DNA from: an uncultured Muribaculaceae bacterium
Lineage (GTDB): Bacteria > Bacteroidota > Bacteroidia > Bacteroidales > Muribaculaceae
NCBI GenBank assembly: GCA_910579995.1
Contig: CAJTWH010000013.1
Location: 1 to 64,000, forward strand
DNA length: 64,000 nucleotides
Reading direction: 5' to 3'
The position numbers and the translations under genes are program-made. The notes beneath the pieces were generated by a model. That model was not told the origin of the DNA. It saw only the letters and a list, made by a program, of their open reading frames with translations, and did no database searches. This document shows, one piece after another, positions 8,490 through 17,133 of the stretch (positions within the stretch are counted from its first letter, which is position 1; every line of letters begins with the position of its first letter).

Positions 8490-11107
8490 CGGCGTGCTTC
8501 TACGAAAAGTCCGGCAAGGATGAGCATGTAGATGAGCGTGACGCAGGCATAGGCTATGGCCGAGGATGTATGTATCGACGCAGGCTCGAACGTCATCGTC
8601 ACGGTGTGGCTGCCGGCAGGGAGCGGTATGGCGCGCAAGAGATAGTTGACACGTGCCACGGGCACTTCCTCGCCGTCGACATCGGCATGCCATCCCCACG
8701 GGAAGTACACCTCAGAGAATACCCCGACACCTCCGCGGGCCGTTGAGGCATGGTAGGTGAGCGTGTTGGGGCTATAGTGGGTGAGATATATCGTATCGCC
8801 GGGAGCGAGGCTCTGGGCTTCGGGGAGGACGGCGCTGAAGCGGCGGTCGGCCACGGCCTGACGGCGCAGGTCGAGCACACCGGCGTCGAGGGCGGCCATC
8901 TCGGCGTCGGCATTGTCTACGAAGCGTATGTCGTCGACGAGCCAAGCGTTGCCGAAGGCATTGTCGTTGAGTATGAGCTGATTGTTGCCGTCAATCACAT
9001 ATCGAGCATTGAGCATGTCGGCCACCTGATATCCGGCCTTGAGCTGCGGGCCAACGTCGCCATAGCGCGGGTCGTCGAGTATGCTGTCGCCCTCATACCA
9101 CTCATGTGCGCTTACAATGGGGGCAAGGCGGCGCTGTATGATATCCTCGTAGCGGTTGAGCTTGGCGGCATGGTATCCGCCGAGAGTCTTGTGGAAATAA
9201 GAGCGGTCGGCGCTGTAGAAGCCCGGAATGTCGAGCACACGGTAGTGCTGAGTGGTGTCGGCGAGGATACGCGAGTCGATGGCGTCGGGGGTGAAGACAA
9301 TATGGCCGCCGGGACTGTCGGCCGGGCCGAATGAGCTGTGGCTCACATAGCGCTTGTCTACGCCATAGAGGTCGCACAATATCAGCACACCCACAAAACC
9401 CACGGCGTAGGCAGCCTTGAGCGATCCTCTCGCAAAGAGCAGCAAGGCGGCAGCCGCGGCGAGGAGGAACATGAGCGAGCGCAAGGCGTCGGACTGCACC
9501 ATGCCTTTGCGGAGAGCCGAGATGGCCTCGCTGTTGGCAGGGTTAGAGAGCGAATACATGTAGATATACTGCGATATCTGGTTTTCGTCGGCACCCTGCT
9601 GGCGTCCCAACTGATAGAGTTGCTGCTGCAGGTGCTCAGAGGTTGCGCGGTCGCTGTCGGTGATTGTATCGCCGAACGCTCCCGGAGCCATAAGGGCGAG
9701 AAGACATATCAGTGCGGGGAAACCGAGACCTACGCTTATACCGGTCTTATATTCGTGCCAAGCGCCGCGGCCTGCGCTAACAATGCGCTCGAGGGCGAGC
9801 AAGGCAAGCAGTGGCATGGTAAACTCGGCTATGACGAGTATACTCTCTACGGCGCGGAACTTATTGTAGAGGGGGAAGTTATAGATCATGAAGTCGGTGA
9901 TACCCTCGGCATTGCGCCCCAAGGCGAGCACTACAGAGAGAATCGTTGCCGCCACCATGGCCCATTTGAGCGGTCCGCGGACAATGAAGCAGCCGGCGAG
10001 GAAGAGGGCGAAGATAATGACGCCGGGATATACCGGGCCGTTTGTGCCCTCGGAGTCGTTGAAATACTGGCTCATATACTCCAGCAAGGGAGCGTTGCGG
10101 GTATATTCGGCGGCGTCTTTGAGCTGCGCGAGGCTCAGAGGCACCATGTTGCCGCCTTCGGGGCGGGCCGAGGCGCCGCCCTTGATGTTGGGCACAAGGA
10201 GACTGAACATCTCGCTGCGGCCATAGCTCCAGCCCACAATCTGCTCCTTGGGCATGCCGCCGGTGGGACGCTCGGCAGCCGCCGGGGCGTCGGAGGCATT
10301 AAGCGGGGTAAGCTCTGACTGTGAGCGCTTTGTCTCCTTGGAGTATTCGTAGGTATTATAGAGCGACGGAGCGTTGGCGCCGATTGCAAGGCCACCGGCT
10401 ACAAGCACGAGTACACTGGCAACGAGCCAGTTGCGCACGGCATGGCGGCGGATAGCGTCGATCAGATAGCATATCGCCAGTATAGCCATCACGAGGCCGA
10501 AATAATAGGTCATCTGCGGATGGTTGGCGTTGAGCTGAAGCATGGCGAAGAGTGCCAGCATGGCCGTTCCGCCGACGCGGTGGCCGCGGTAGATGAGCAT
10601 GAAACCGGCAATCGTGGGCGGCACGTATGTGAGGGCGAGGAATTTCCAGATATGGCCGGCACCGATGATGATGATGAAATACGATGACAAGCCCCACGCC
10701 ACAGCTCCGATAAGGGCATAATACCACCTCATCTTGAGCGAGAAGAGCAGGATAAGGAAGCCGAACATCATCATGAACAGCAGATTGGAGGGAGCCGGCA
10801 GGCCGAGACCATAGACGGTGTTGAGCCATGTGAAAAGGCTGTTCGACGGATATGAGGGCGAAATCTGGAAGGTGGGCATACCGCCGAAGAGCGAGTTTGT
10901 CCACAATGCTTTCTCGCCTGTGGCGGCTTCGTAGGCAGCACCTTCCTGACCGTTTGCGGCACCCTGCTGCATATCGGGTTGGCGAAGGCTGTTACCCTCG
11001 AAATTATCGGGATAGAAAAACGCAAGCGAGATCACTGCCAGTATCACTACCGACAGCGCGAAGCCCCATACCTGCGGTTTGCGGATGATATCTTTTAATT
11101 TCTGCAT
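8474..11107 (-). CDS. YfhO-family multispanning membrane protein
   Basis: This is a large integral membrane protein with a GT-C-like arrangement. The N-terminal two thirds contain about a dozen hydrophobic helices (for example WGFALSVVILAVISLAFF and NLLFMMMFGFLILLFSL), and the C-terminal part is a mainly extracytoplasmic beta-rich domain before a last TM helix. The family YfhO is linked in other bacteria to glycosylation of envelope polymers; the role here is inferred. The start at 11107 (MQKLKDIIRK) is chosen because the upstream extension is encoded by the GTTGGTGG repeat. The protein has 877 aa. It is first in a run with the reduced methyltransferase and the esterase. Confidence 0.85.
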   Translation of the reverse strand: MQKLKDIIRKPQVWGFALSVVILAVISLAFFYPDNFEGNSLRQPDMQQGAANGQEGAAYEAATGEKALWTNSLFGGMPTFQISPSYPSNSLFTWLNTVYGLGLPAPSNLLFMMMFGFLILLFSLKMRWYYALIGAVAWGLSSYFIIIIGAGHIWKFLALTYVPPTIAGFMLIYRGHRVGGTAMLALFAMLQLNANHPQMTYYFGLVMAILAICYLIDAIRRHAVRNWLVASVLVLVAGGLAIGANAPSLYNTYEYSKETKRSQSELTPLNASDAPAAAERPTGGMPKEQIVGWSYGRSEMFSLLVPNIKGGASARPEGGNMVPLSLAQLKDAAEYTRNAPLLEYMSQYFNDSEGTNGPVYPGVIIFALFLAGCFIVRGPLKWAMVAATILSVVLALGRNAEGITDFMIYNFPLYNKFRAVESILVIAEFTMPLLALLALERIVSAGRGAWHEYKTGISVGLGFPALICLLALMAPGAFGDTITDSDRATSEHLQQQLYQLGRQQGADENQISQYIYMYSLSNPANSEAISALRKGMVQSDALRSLMFLLAAAAALLLFARGSLKAAYAVGFVGVLILCDLYGVDKRYVSHSSFGPADSPGGHIVFTPDAIDSRILADTTQHYRVLDIPGFYSADRSYFHKTLGGYHAAKLNRYEDIIQRRLAPIVSAHEWYEGDSILDDPRYGDVGPQLKAGYQVADMLNARYVIDGNNQLILNDNAFGNAWLVDDIRFVDNADAEMAALDAGVLDLRRQAVADRRFSAVLPEAQSLAPGDTIYLTHYSPNTLTYHASTARGGVGVFSEVYFPWGWHADVDGEEVPVARVNYLLRAIPLPAGSHTVTMTFEPASIHTSSAIAYACVTLIYMLILAGLFVEARRCRLF

Positions 11108-11273
11108 ATTTTGGGTTGGTGGGTTGTGGTGGGTGGGGTGTGGGGTTTGGTGGGTGGTTGGTGGGGTTGGTGGGCTGCGACACGCGAGTTGCTCTCGCGG
11201 CAGCAACGAAACTTGCCATGTAGCAGTAATTCGCTGCCCACAGCCTACCAACCACTAACCACCAACCATAAAT
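11108..11273. repeat. GTTGGTGG-type repeat with embedded REP palindrome
   Basis: The interval is G/T-rich on its left side (GGTTGGTGGG units) and ends with CTACCAACCACTAACCACC, forming long imperfect inverted arms. Between them lies a REP-like palindrome ACGCGAGTTGCTCTCGCG followed by AACGAAAC (11182-11211). The GTAATTCGCTGCCCACAG core is shared with the copies near 14.4, 17.0 and 59.5 kb. Confidence 0.75.
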
Positions 11274-12647
11274 TTACTTGCCGTTTACAGTATCGTATAT
11301 CGCGCCGGGGATATCGATGTTGTTGTTGAATCCTTTGAATTTCTCAGCACCTACACCTACGGCGAATACAGGCACAGGATTGCCGGAATGGCCGGTGGTG
11401 GTAAACGCGAGGCCCACGGCATTGTTGAAGATACCGAACACCTTCACGGCGAAGGCATTGAAGTCGGCATAGAGGGTATGCTGCTCGGCGGCTTGGCTGC
11501 GTTTCTCGAAGATGTCGTCAAACATAGCCTTGAGCTCGGCCTCCTGCTCATCGCTCACTTTCACATGCGTGAAGAATCCGAGATTCTCGGCAAGATAGTC
11601 GTGCATGTCCTGCCAAGTGTAGACCATACGGCTGTTGAGCATTGACTTGCAATAGTCGCTGAAAGCCTCTTTCGACACTCGCTGATAGTCAACATTGCCC
11701 AAACCGCCGTCTTTCACCAGCGACATGCCGCCGGTGTCGTGGTCGGCGGTGACGATGATGAGAGTCTCATCGGGGTGCTTCTGATAGAAATCGAAAGCAA
11801 TGCCGAGGGCTTGGTCGAAGTTGAGCACTTCCTTGAGGGCCGCGCCGCCATCGTTGGCATGGAGGGCATGGTCGATGTTGCCGCCCTCCACCATCATGAA
11901 GAACTTGCCGGGGCTCTTCTTCTCGAGGTGGTCGAGGCAGGTCTGCGCTATCAGGGGCAGGTTGAGCACTCCGGAGATGGAGTCGATGGTATAGCCGATA
12001 TTATAGTTGGGAGTACCCTGCGGGTTGAGCAGCAGCACCTTGTCGCTGTTGATATCCTTGATTTCCTTAGGGCCGTTGATAATCTGCACCTTGTTGTCGG
12101 CGAAATGTTTGAGCAGGTCGGTGTCTTTGCCGTCTTTCTGAAGACCGCGCAGACCGGCGCCGGCAACAAATTCATAATCGGCACCGGCCATCTGCACGCC
12201 GATTTCGTAGAGCATTTTGCGCGTGGGCACATGAGCATAGAAAGCACCGGGGGTGGCGTCGTCGGGAGCGACAGAGGTGGTAATGCCTATGCCGTAGCCC
12301 ATAGCCTGCAGCTTCTTGGCCACAGAAGTGACATCGGTGGTGTCAGGAGCCATGCCGAGCATGCCGTTCTTGGTTTTGGTGCCGGTGGAAAGGGCTGTGC
12401 CTGCGGCGGCGCTGTCGGTGATTGTCGACGAGGCCGAATAGGTCATACACCAACCGACAACGGGCATTTGCATCATGTTGAGCGGCTTGTCGCTGTTGAG
12501 AATCACGCGGTTGTAGGTCTCGGCGGCGAGCACCGGGCCCATGCCCATGCCATCGCCGATGTAGTAGAAGATATACTTTGGAGTCTGCGCACCGGCCACG
12601 AAAGCGGCGGCAAGAGCGATAGTTGCTGCTAATTTGCGGAGTTTCAT
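11274..12647 (-). CDS. periplasmic alkaline phosphatase (PhoA family)
   Basis: This is a metal-dependent phosphomonoesterase exported by a signal peptide ending near AFVAGA. Metal and catalytic motifs are intact: GDGMGMG (Asp32), nucleophile Ser79 in ITDSAAAGTA, EGGNIDHALH, TADHDTGG and TTGHSGNPVPV. The 457-aa length is normal for the family. It lies 4 nt downstream of the GH3-ligase gene and is likely co-transcribed with it and xseB. Confidence 0.92.
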   Translation of the reverse strand: MKLRKLAATIALAAAFVAGAQTPKYIFYYIGDGMGMGPVLAAETYNRVILNSDKPLNMMQMPVVGWCMTYSASSTITDSAAAGTALSTGTKTKNGMLGMAPDTTDVTSVAKKLQAMGYGIGITTSVAPDDATPGAFYAHVPTRKMLYEIGVQMAGADYEFVAGAGLRGLQKDGKDTDLLKHFADNKVQIINGPKEIKDINSDKVLLLNPQGTPNYNIGYTIDSISGVLNLPLIAQTCLDHLEKKSPGKFFMMVEGGNIDHALHANDGGAALKEVLNFDQALGIAFDFYQKHPDETLIIVTADHDTGGMSLVKDGGLGNVDYQRVSKEAFSDYCKSMLNSRMVYTWQDMHDYLAENLGFFTHVKVSDEQEAELKAMFDDIFEKRSQAAEQHTLYADFNAFAVKVFGIFNNAVGLAFTTTGHSGNPVPVFAVGVGAEKFKGFNNNIDIPGAIYDTVNGK

Positions 12648-12651
12648 AATA

Positions 12652-14175
12652 TTATCGGGTGTTTATTATTTCTATGATGTTGTCTACGATCCGGCGGTCG
12701 TTTGCGAGACGCGGCACTTTGCGCTGTCCGCCGAGCCGCCCCGTGGAGGCAAGCCAGCGGGCGAAAGTACCCTTTGGCGCTTCGGTTAGTTCGAGGCGTG
12801 CGAGGAAGATGTCTTGGCTGCGCTTGGCCTGATAGTCGGAGTTGACTTTCTGCAGCTCGGCGTCGAGAATGTCGGCAAAAGCCTCATTTCCGCAAGCCGG
12901 AGCCTTGGCCCATTCGATGATCCACTGATGATGACCCTTTGTGCGGCACGAGGTATAGACGGGAGCGGCTGTATAGTCGGCCACGCGGGCACCGGTGGAG
13001 GCACATGCTGCGGCGATGGCGGCGTCGGCATTCCACACCATCAGCTCCTCGCCGAAAGCGTTGATAAAGCTGTTTGTACGTCCGGCAATGCTGATTCTCA
13101 GCGGCTCGACACTCTCTATCCGCACGGTATCGCCGGGCAGGTAGCGCCACAGGCCATTGCACGATGTTATCACGAGGGCGTAGGTCTTGCCCTGCTCTAC
13201 GCGCCATGCCGGCACCGGGTCGCCGCCATCGAGCGGGCGGAATTCGAAGAATATGCCGTGGTTGAGCATAAGGAGCATACCGGCCGAGGCGTCGCGGGTG
13301 TCCTGTGCGGCGAAGAAGCCCTCAGAGGCATTGTAGTTCTCGATATAGCGCATGCGCGAGGTGTCGGTGATGGCATGATATTGCTCGCGGTAGGGGCCGA
13401 AAGCTATGCCGCCATGGAAAAACACCTCCAGCCCGGGCCATACGTCGTGGATAGTCGTGGCGCCGGCCTCGGATATGACACTGCGCAATACTGTGAGAAA
13501 CCATGACGGCACTCCCGAGATATTGGTGATATTCTCATGAAGCGAGGCCTTGACAAGAGCCGGTAGTTTCTCCGACCAGTCGCTGAGAAGCGCGGTGTGC
13601 TTGTCGGGCACGCGGAAATAGTTGGCCAGCGGGTTGATGGCGTCGATAAGGTTGGCCGACAGATCGCCTACGGTCACTCCTGCCGGCACTTGGGCGAGCT
13701 CGTTGGCAAAACTGCCGCCGAGGATGAATCCCTTGCCTGAGAAAAGCCTGCTGTCGGGGTAGAGGTCGAGATACGACGCCACAGCCTCGGCGGCACCGGC
13801 ATAATGGTTGAGGCGAAGGGCGGCAGCCGTGACGGGCACATATTTGCTCTTGCCGCCGGACGTTCCCGACGACTGGGCGAAGCGGCGGCATACACCCGGC
13901 CAAAGAATATCGCGGCCACCGGCTACCATGCGCTCGGCATCCGGGCGGATATCCTCATAGTCGATTATTGGCACACGGCGCGCAAAATCCTCATAGCCCT
14001 GCATATAGGCAAAGCCATAGCGACTGCCCCACTGCGTCTTGGCCCCTTGGCTCAGCAGACCCGCGAGCACACGGCGCTGCACAGCCTCTATGCCCTCAGG
14101 CGTACACCAGCGGCGACGCCCGGCAATCAGGCGCCTGAAATAGATTCGTGCGGCAGGGGTGAAATTAATCTGCAT
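12652..14175 (-). CDS. GH3-family acyl-adenylate ligase
   Basis: This protein belongs to the GH3 auxin-responsive promoter family of the ANL adenylating superfamily, which couples carboxylic acids to amines in plants. Its bacterial substrate is not known. Visible family features include AQSSGTSGGKSKYVPVT (ATP-binding P-loop, about residues 113-129), YNASEGFFAAQD (ATP motif) and LWRYLPGDTVRI (hinge region). The length of 507 aa is complete. Its ATG overlaps the xseB stop codon (TAATG), so it is translationally coupled to xseB. Confidence 0.88.
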   Translation of the reverse strand: MQINFTPAARIYFRRLIAGRRRWCTPEGIEAVQRRVLAGLLSQGAKTQWGSRYGFAYMQGYEDFARRVPIIDYEDIRPDAERMVAGGRDILWPGVCRRFAQSSGTSGGKSKYVPVTAAALRLNHYAGAAEAVASYLDLYPDSRLFSGKGFILGGSFANELAQVPAGVTVGDLSANLIDAINPLANYFRVPDKHTALLSDWSEKLPALVKASLHENITNISGVPSWFLTVLRSVISEAGATTIHDVWPGLEVFFHGGIAFGPYREQYHAITDTSRMRYIENYNASEGFFAAQDTRDASAGMLLMLNHGIFFEFRPLDGGDPVPAWRVEQGKTYALVITSCNGLWRYLPGDTVRIESVEPLRISIAGRTNSFINAFGEELMVWNADAAIAAACASTGARVADYTAAPVYTSCRTKGHHQWIIEWAKAPACGNEAFADILDAELQKVNSDYQAKRSQDIFLARLELTEAPKGTFARWLASTGRLGGQRKVPRLANDRRIVDNIIEIINTR

Positions 14176-14402
14176 TATTCCTCGCTGTTGATGGCTTCGA
14201 GCACCTTGGCAAGCTCAGCTTCGGTGCGGGTGAGTTTACTCCGGCAATGCTGCAGCAGCTCGGCCGCGCGACGGGTGCGCTCGGCAAGTGTGTCGACATC
14301 ACATTGTTCGGAGCGCAAGCTCGCTAATATGCGCTCAAGTTCGCCAAGAGCCTCGGTATATGTCAGTTCCATTTTTTCAGTCGTTTTTGCAGGGTTACTC
14401 AT
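14175..14402 (-). CDS. xseB: exodeoxyribonuclease VII small subunit
   Basis: This 75-aa helical protein has the XseB signature: LTYTEALGELERILASL, then DVDTLAERTRRAAELLQHC. It binds the large subunit XseA to form ExoVII, which degrades single-stranded DNA to oligonucleotides. No xseA is in the window. An internal Met (MELTYTEAL) could also serve as start. It precedes the GH3 ligase with a 1-nt overlap. Confidence 0.88.
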   Translation of the reverse strand: MSNPAKTTEKMELTYTEALGELERILASLRSEQCDVDTLAERTRRAAELLQHCRSKLTRTEAELAKVLEAINSEE

Positions 14403-14480
14403 GGTTGGATTGTCGTGAGTAGGCAGTGAGTGTTAGATTACTGACTCGCTGCCCACAACCCACCGACCACCAACCATAGA
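14403..14480. repeat. GTTGGTGG-type hairpin repeat
   Basis: GGTTGG on the left, then GATTACTGACTCGCTGCCCACA, and ACCGACCACCAACC on the right form an imperfect inverted repeat. It shares its core with the copies at 11.1, 17.0 and 59.5 kb. Confidence 0.65.
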
Positions 14481-14528
14481 CTTATAGCTTTGCAATTTGC
14501 AAAATTAACAATTTATGGGCAAGTAATT

Positions 14529-14560
14529 TTTGGTAATTAGTTAAAAATAGTTTAACTTTG
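14529..14560 (+). promoter_or_regulatory. promoter of GT2 gene, near-leaderless
   Basis: TTTG (14529-14532), a 20-nt spacer and TAACTTTG (14553-14560) match the Bacteroidota consensus exactly. The gene's ATG lies 8 nt downstream of the -7 box, so the mRNA would have almost no leader. Confidence 0.75.
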
Positions 14561-14567
14561 TCGCATT

Positions 14568-15539
14568 ATGGAATCGACAAGCATAGAATTGCGTCCGGCG
14601 CCACGGCTCGCCATCGTCATACCATGCTATAATGAGGAGGAAGCCCTCCCCATCACTCTGCCACAACTGCTCAAGCTGCTCGACGAAATGGTCGGGGTAA
14701 AGCTCATCGCGCCCGACAGCTACATACTTTTCAGCAACGACGGCAGCCGCGACCGCACATGGCAGCTGCTGCGCGACTTCCATGCCCGCGACAGCCGCGT
14801 ACACGCCATCTCGCTGGCCCACAACCGCGGACATCAATACGCACTCCTCGCCGGCCTGATGGAGGCTATGGGGCAATGCGACGCCGCCGTGAGTATCGAC
14901 GCCGACCTGCAGGACGACCCCAACGCCATAAAAGGCATGGTTGAGCTCTACCGGGCAGGCAGCGACATCGTCTACGGCGTGCGCTCAAGCCGCAAGACCG
15001 ATACATTCTTCAAGCGCACCACAGCCCATGCCTTCTATAAATTCCAGCAGCTCATGGGCCTTGAGACCGTCTACGACCATGCCGACTACCGCCTGATGAG
15101 CAACTTCGCCCTCGAGCTCCTGAGCCAATACCACGAGAGCAACATCTTCCTGCGCGGCATAGTGCCCCAGATAGGCCTCTCCACATCAGTGATCACCTAC
15201 GAGCGAGCCTCGCGCGTGGCCGGAGAATCAAAATACCCCCTGAGCAAAATGCTCGCCCTGTCGATCGACGGCATAACATCATTCTCGGCCAAACCCATGC
15301 GCTGGATATTCTTCACCGGCCTTATCACATTCGTGCTCACCCTGATAGTGGCCGTATACGTATTGATATCACATTTCTACTCGCCCTACAACAATCCCGG
15401 CTGGGCTTCCACAATGCTCTCTATTTGGGGTTTGGGCAGCCTCATACTCATCTCAATCGGTATCACGGGCGAATATATAGGTAAAATCTTCGTCGAGGTC
15501 AAAGCACGGCCCCGATATGCTGTAAAAGAACGTATATGA
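14568..15539 (+). CDS. membrane-anchored GT2 glycosyltransferase (DPM1/GtrB/ArnC type)
   Basis: This is an inverting GT-A glycosyltransferase that probably transfers a sugar to a polyprenyl phosphate carrier. The catalytic domain begins AIVIPCYNEEEALP, carries the metal/nucleotide motif SIDADLQDDP (about residues 106-115) and ends with two TM helices (about 243-265 and 277-302). This layout is typical of the DPM1/GtrB group of about 320 aa. The sugar is unknown. The gene starts at once after its promoter and overlaps the PAS gene by 4 nt (ATGA). Confidence 0.9.
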   Translation: MESTSIELRPAPRLAIVIPCYNEEEALPITLPQLLKLLDEMVGVKLIAPDSYILFSNDGSRDRTWQLLRDFHARDSRVHAISLAHNRGHQYALLAGLMEAMGQCDAAVSIDADLQDDPNAIKGMVELYRAGSDIVYGVRSSRKTDTFFKRTTAHAFYKFQQLMGLETVYDHADYRLMSNFALELLSQYHESNIFLRGIVPQIGLSTSVITYERASRVAGESKYPLSKMLALSIDGITSFSAKPMRWIFFTGLITFVLTLIVAVYVLISHFYSPYNNPGWASTMLSIWGLGSLILISIGITGEYIGKIFVEVKARPRYAVKERI

Positions 15540-15871
15540 ACGACTTCCAATGGGCTGAGGAAATGAACTGCGCCGTCACCGTCTGCGACTGCGACGGCGT
15601 GATCCTCTATCAGAACGCCCCCGCACGCGAAATCTACAAAAGTCACGGCGACCTCATCGGCACCAACCTAATGCCCTGCCACAACGCCAACTCGCAGGCC
15701 ATAATCCGCCACATGCTCGCCACCGGCGAGAGCAACGCCTACACCATCGAGAAAAACGGCGTACACAAGATGATCTACCAGACCCCGTGGCGCCGCGACG
15801 GCCAGATTGCCGGCCTCGTAGAAATATCAATGATAATCCCCGCCACCCTCCCCCACCACATCCGCAAATAA
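15536..15871 (+). CDS. stand-alone PAS-domain protein
   Basis: This 111-aa protein is a single PAS fold: MNCAVTVCDCDGVILYQN, then GDLIGTNLMPCH and a terminal beta-sheet (GLVEISMIIP). No kinase, cyclase or DNA-binding domain is attached. The conserved Cys/His residues could bind a cofactor, but that is speculative. Its start overlaps the GT2 stop by 4 nt, so the two are translationally coupled. Confidence 0.8.
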   Translation: MNDFQWAEEMNCAVTVCDCDGVILYQNAPAREIYKSHGDLIGTNLMPCHNANSQAIIRHMLATGESNAYTIEKNGVHKMIYQTPWRRDGQIAGLVEISMIIPATLPHHIRK

Positions 15872-15969
15872 AAACAAACTTTCAGGGTGGGTGATTGTTT
15901 TGTATGTTACGGCCGGTGCGAGAAGGTGCCGGCGGGTGTTTTATTTTTTGTGGGTTAAGTTTTTTTAAT

Positions 15970-15977
15970 TAAATTTG
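15970..15977 (+). promoter_or_regulatory. promoter -7 box of mscL
   Basis: TAAATTTG fits TAnnTTTG, 25 nt before the mscL start. The -33 element is less clear within a T-rich stretch. Confidence 0.55.
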
Positions 15978-16001
15978 CGTTTGCAACTAAATATCAGACT
16001 T

Positions 16002-16433
16002 ATGAAAAAATTCATCAACGAATTCAAAGAGTTTGCAATGAAGGGCAATGTGGTCGATATGGCAGTAGGTGTAATCATCGGCGCTGCTTTCGGCAAGATT
16101 GTCACTTCTCTGGTCAACGATATCATCATGCCGGCCATCGGTGTGCTCACCGGCGGCGTCAACTTCACCGACTATAGGTGGGTGATTCAGCAGGGCGTGA
16201 AAAACGGCGAGGAAATCGTCACTCCCGAGGTTGCCATCACATGGGGCAATTTTGTGCAGACTGTCTTCGACTTCCTTATCATAGCTTTCTGTATCTTCGT
16301 GGCCATCAAGTTTGTCAATAAGCTCAAACGCGAGCCCGAAGCCGCTCCGGCCGAGCCTGTAGCCACCGAGCAGGAACAGAAGGAAGAGGTTAAGCTTCTT
16401 GAAGAAATCCGCGATCTTTTGAGCAAGAAGTAA
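16002..16433 (+). CDS. mscL: large-conductance mechanosensitive channel
   Basis: MscL forms a homopentameric inner-membrane safety valve that opens under hypo-osmotic shock. The start MKKFINEFKEFAMKGNVVDMAVGVIIG is the standard N-terminal helix and TM1, so the 9-residue upstream extension was dropped. TM2 (TVFDFLIIAFCIFVAIKFVNK) and a charged C-terminal helical bundle (VKLLEEIRDLL) follow. At 143 aa it is full length. Its TAA overlaps the aroK ATG (TAATG). Confidence 0.96.
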   Translation: MKKFINEFKEFAMKGNVVDMAVGVIIGAAFGKIVTSLVNDIIMPAIGVLTGGVNFTDYRWVIQQGVKNGEEIVTPEVAITWGNFVQTVFDFLIIAFCIFVAIKFVNKLKREPEAAPAEPVATEQEQKEEVKLLEEIRDLLSKK

Positions 16434-16975
16434 TGTCGCGTCGCCGGCCTTTGTTTCTCATCGGCTTCATGGCCTCGGGCAAGACAACGCTTGGGCGAGC
16501 CTTGGCGGAGCGTCTGCCCGGGAGCCGCTTTATCGACCTTGATGAAGCCATCGAGAAGCGCGAGGGAGCCTCGGTAGCCGAAATCTTCAGGCGCCATGGC
16601 GAGGCATATTTCAGAGCCTGCGAGGCCGAGGTGCTCAGAGAAGCCGCACAAGAGGGCGCAATCGTGGCCTGCGGTGGCGGCACTCCATGCCAGAGCGCCA
16701 ACATGGACTTCATGCTCGCGCAGGGCACTGTGGTATGGCTCGTTGCCGACGACGATGTCACAGAGCGGCGTCTGCGGCTTGCGCGCGGACAGCGCCCCTT
16801 GGTAGACGCCCTCCTTGACGACCCCGACGCCCTCCGCCGACATATCGCCGACCTCACATCGCGGCGCCGCCCGGCATATAGCCGCGCCCACTTCACATTC
16901 GACTCCAACGAGCTCGAAGACGAGGCTCAGATCGAAGCCTCATGCCGCCGCTTTCTCATATCCGTAAAGTTTTAA
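16433..16975 (+). CDS. aroK: shikimate kinase
   Basis: This enzyme phosphorylates shikimate at the 3-OH in the chorismate pathway. It shows the P-loop GFMASGKTTLG, the shikimate/Mg site FIDLDEAIEKREG, VACGGGTP and the lid RGQRPL. The 180-aa length is normal. It follows mscL with a 1-nt overlap, an unusual partner with no metabolic link. Confidence 0.94.
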   Translation: MSRRRPLFLIGFMASGKTTLGRALAERLPGSRFIDLDEAIEKREGASVAEIFRRHGEAYFRACEAEVLREAAQEGAIVACGGGTPCQSANMDFMLAQGTVVWLVADDDVTERRLRLARGQRPLVDALLDDPDALRRHIADLTSRRRPAYSRAHFTFDSNELEDEAQIEASCRRFLISVKF

Positions 16976-16977
16976 TG

Positions 16978-17132
16978 TGAGTGGTTGGTAGTTGATAGTT
17001 TGTAGTTGGTGGTTTGTGGGCAGCAGATTACTGACTGCAACCCACCAAAGCTAACTCGCTGCCCACAACCCACACACCACCAACCACCAACCACAACCCA
17101 CCAACCACAACCCCCACACCACCAACCCACAA
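16978..17132. repeat. GTTGGTGG-type hairpin repeat
   Basis: Left arm GTGGTTGGTAG and further GTAGTTGGTGG units, core GGGCAGCAGATTACTGAC, then AGCTAACTCGCTGCCCACA and many CCAACCACCAACC units. The arms are complementary. It belongs to the same family as 11.1, 14.4 and 59.5 kb, and fills the gap before the alanine-dehydrogenase-like gene. Confidence 0.75.
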
Positions 17133-17133
17133 A

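Noticed and set aside
11739..12632. 297-aa plus-strand frame in alkaline phosphatase
   Set aside because: Shadow of the minus-strand phosphatase with Val/Gly/His-rich composition and no start signal.
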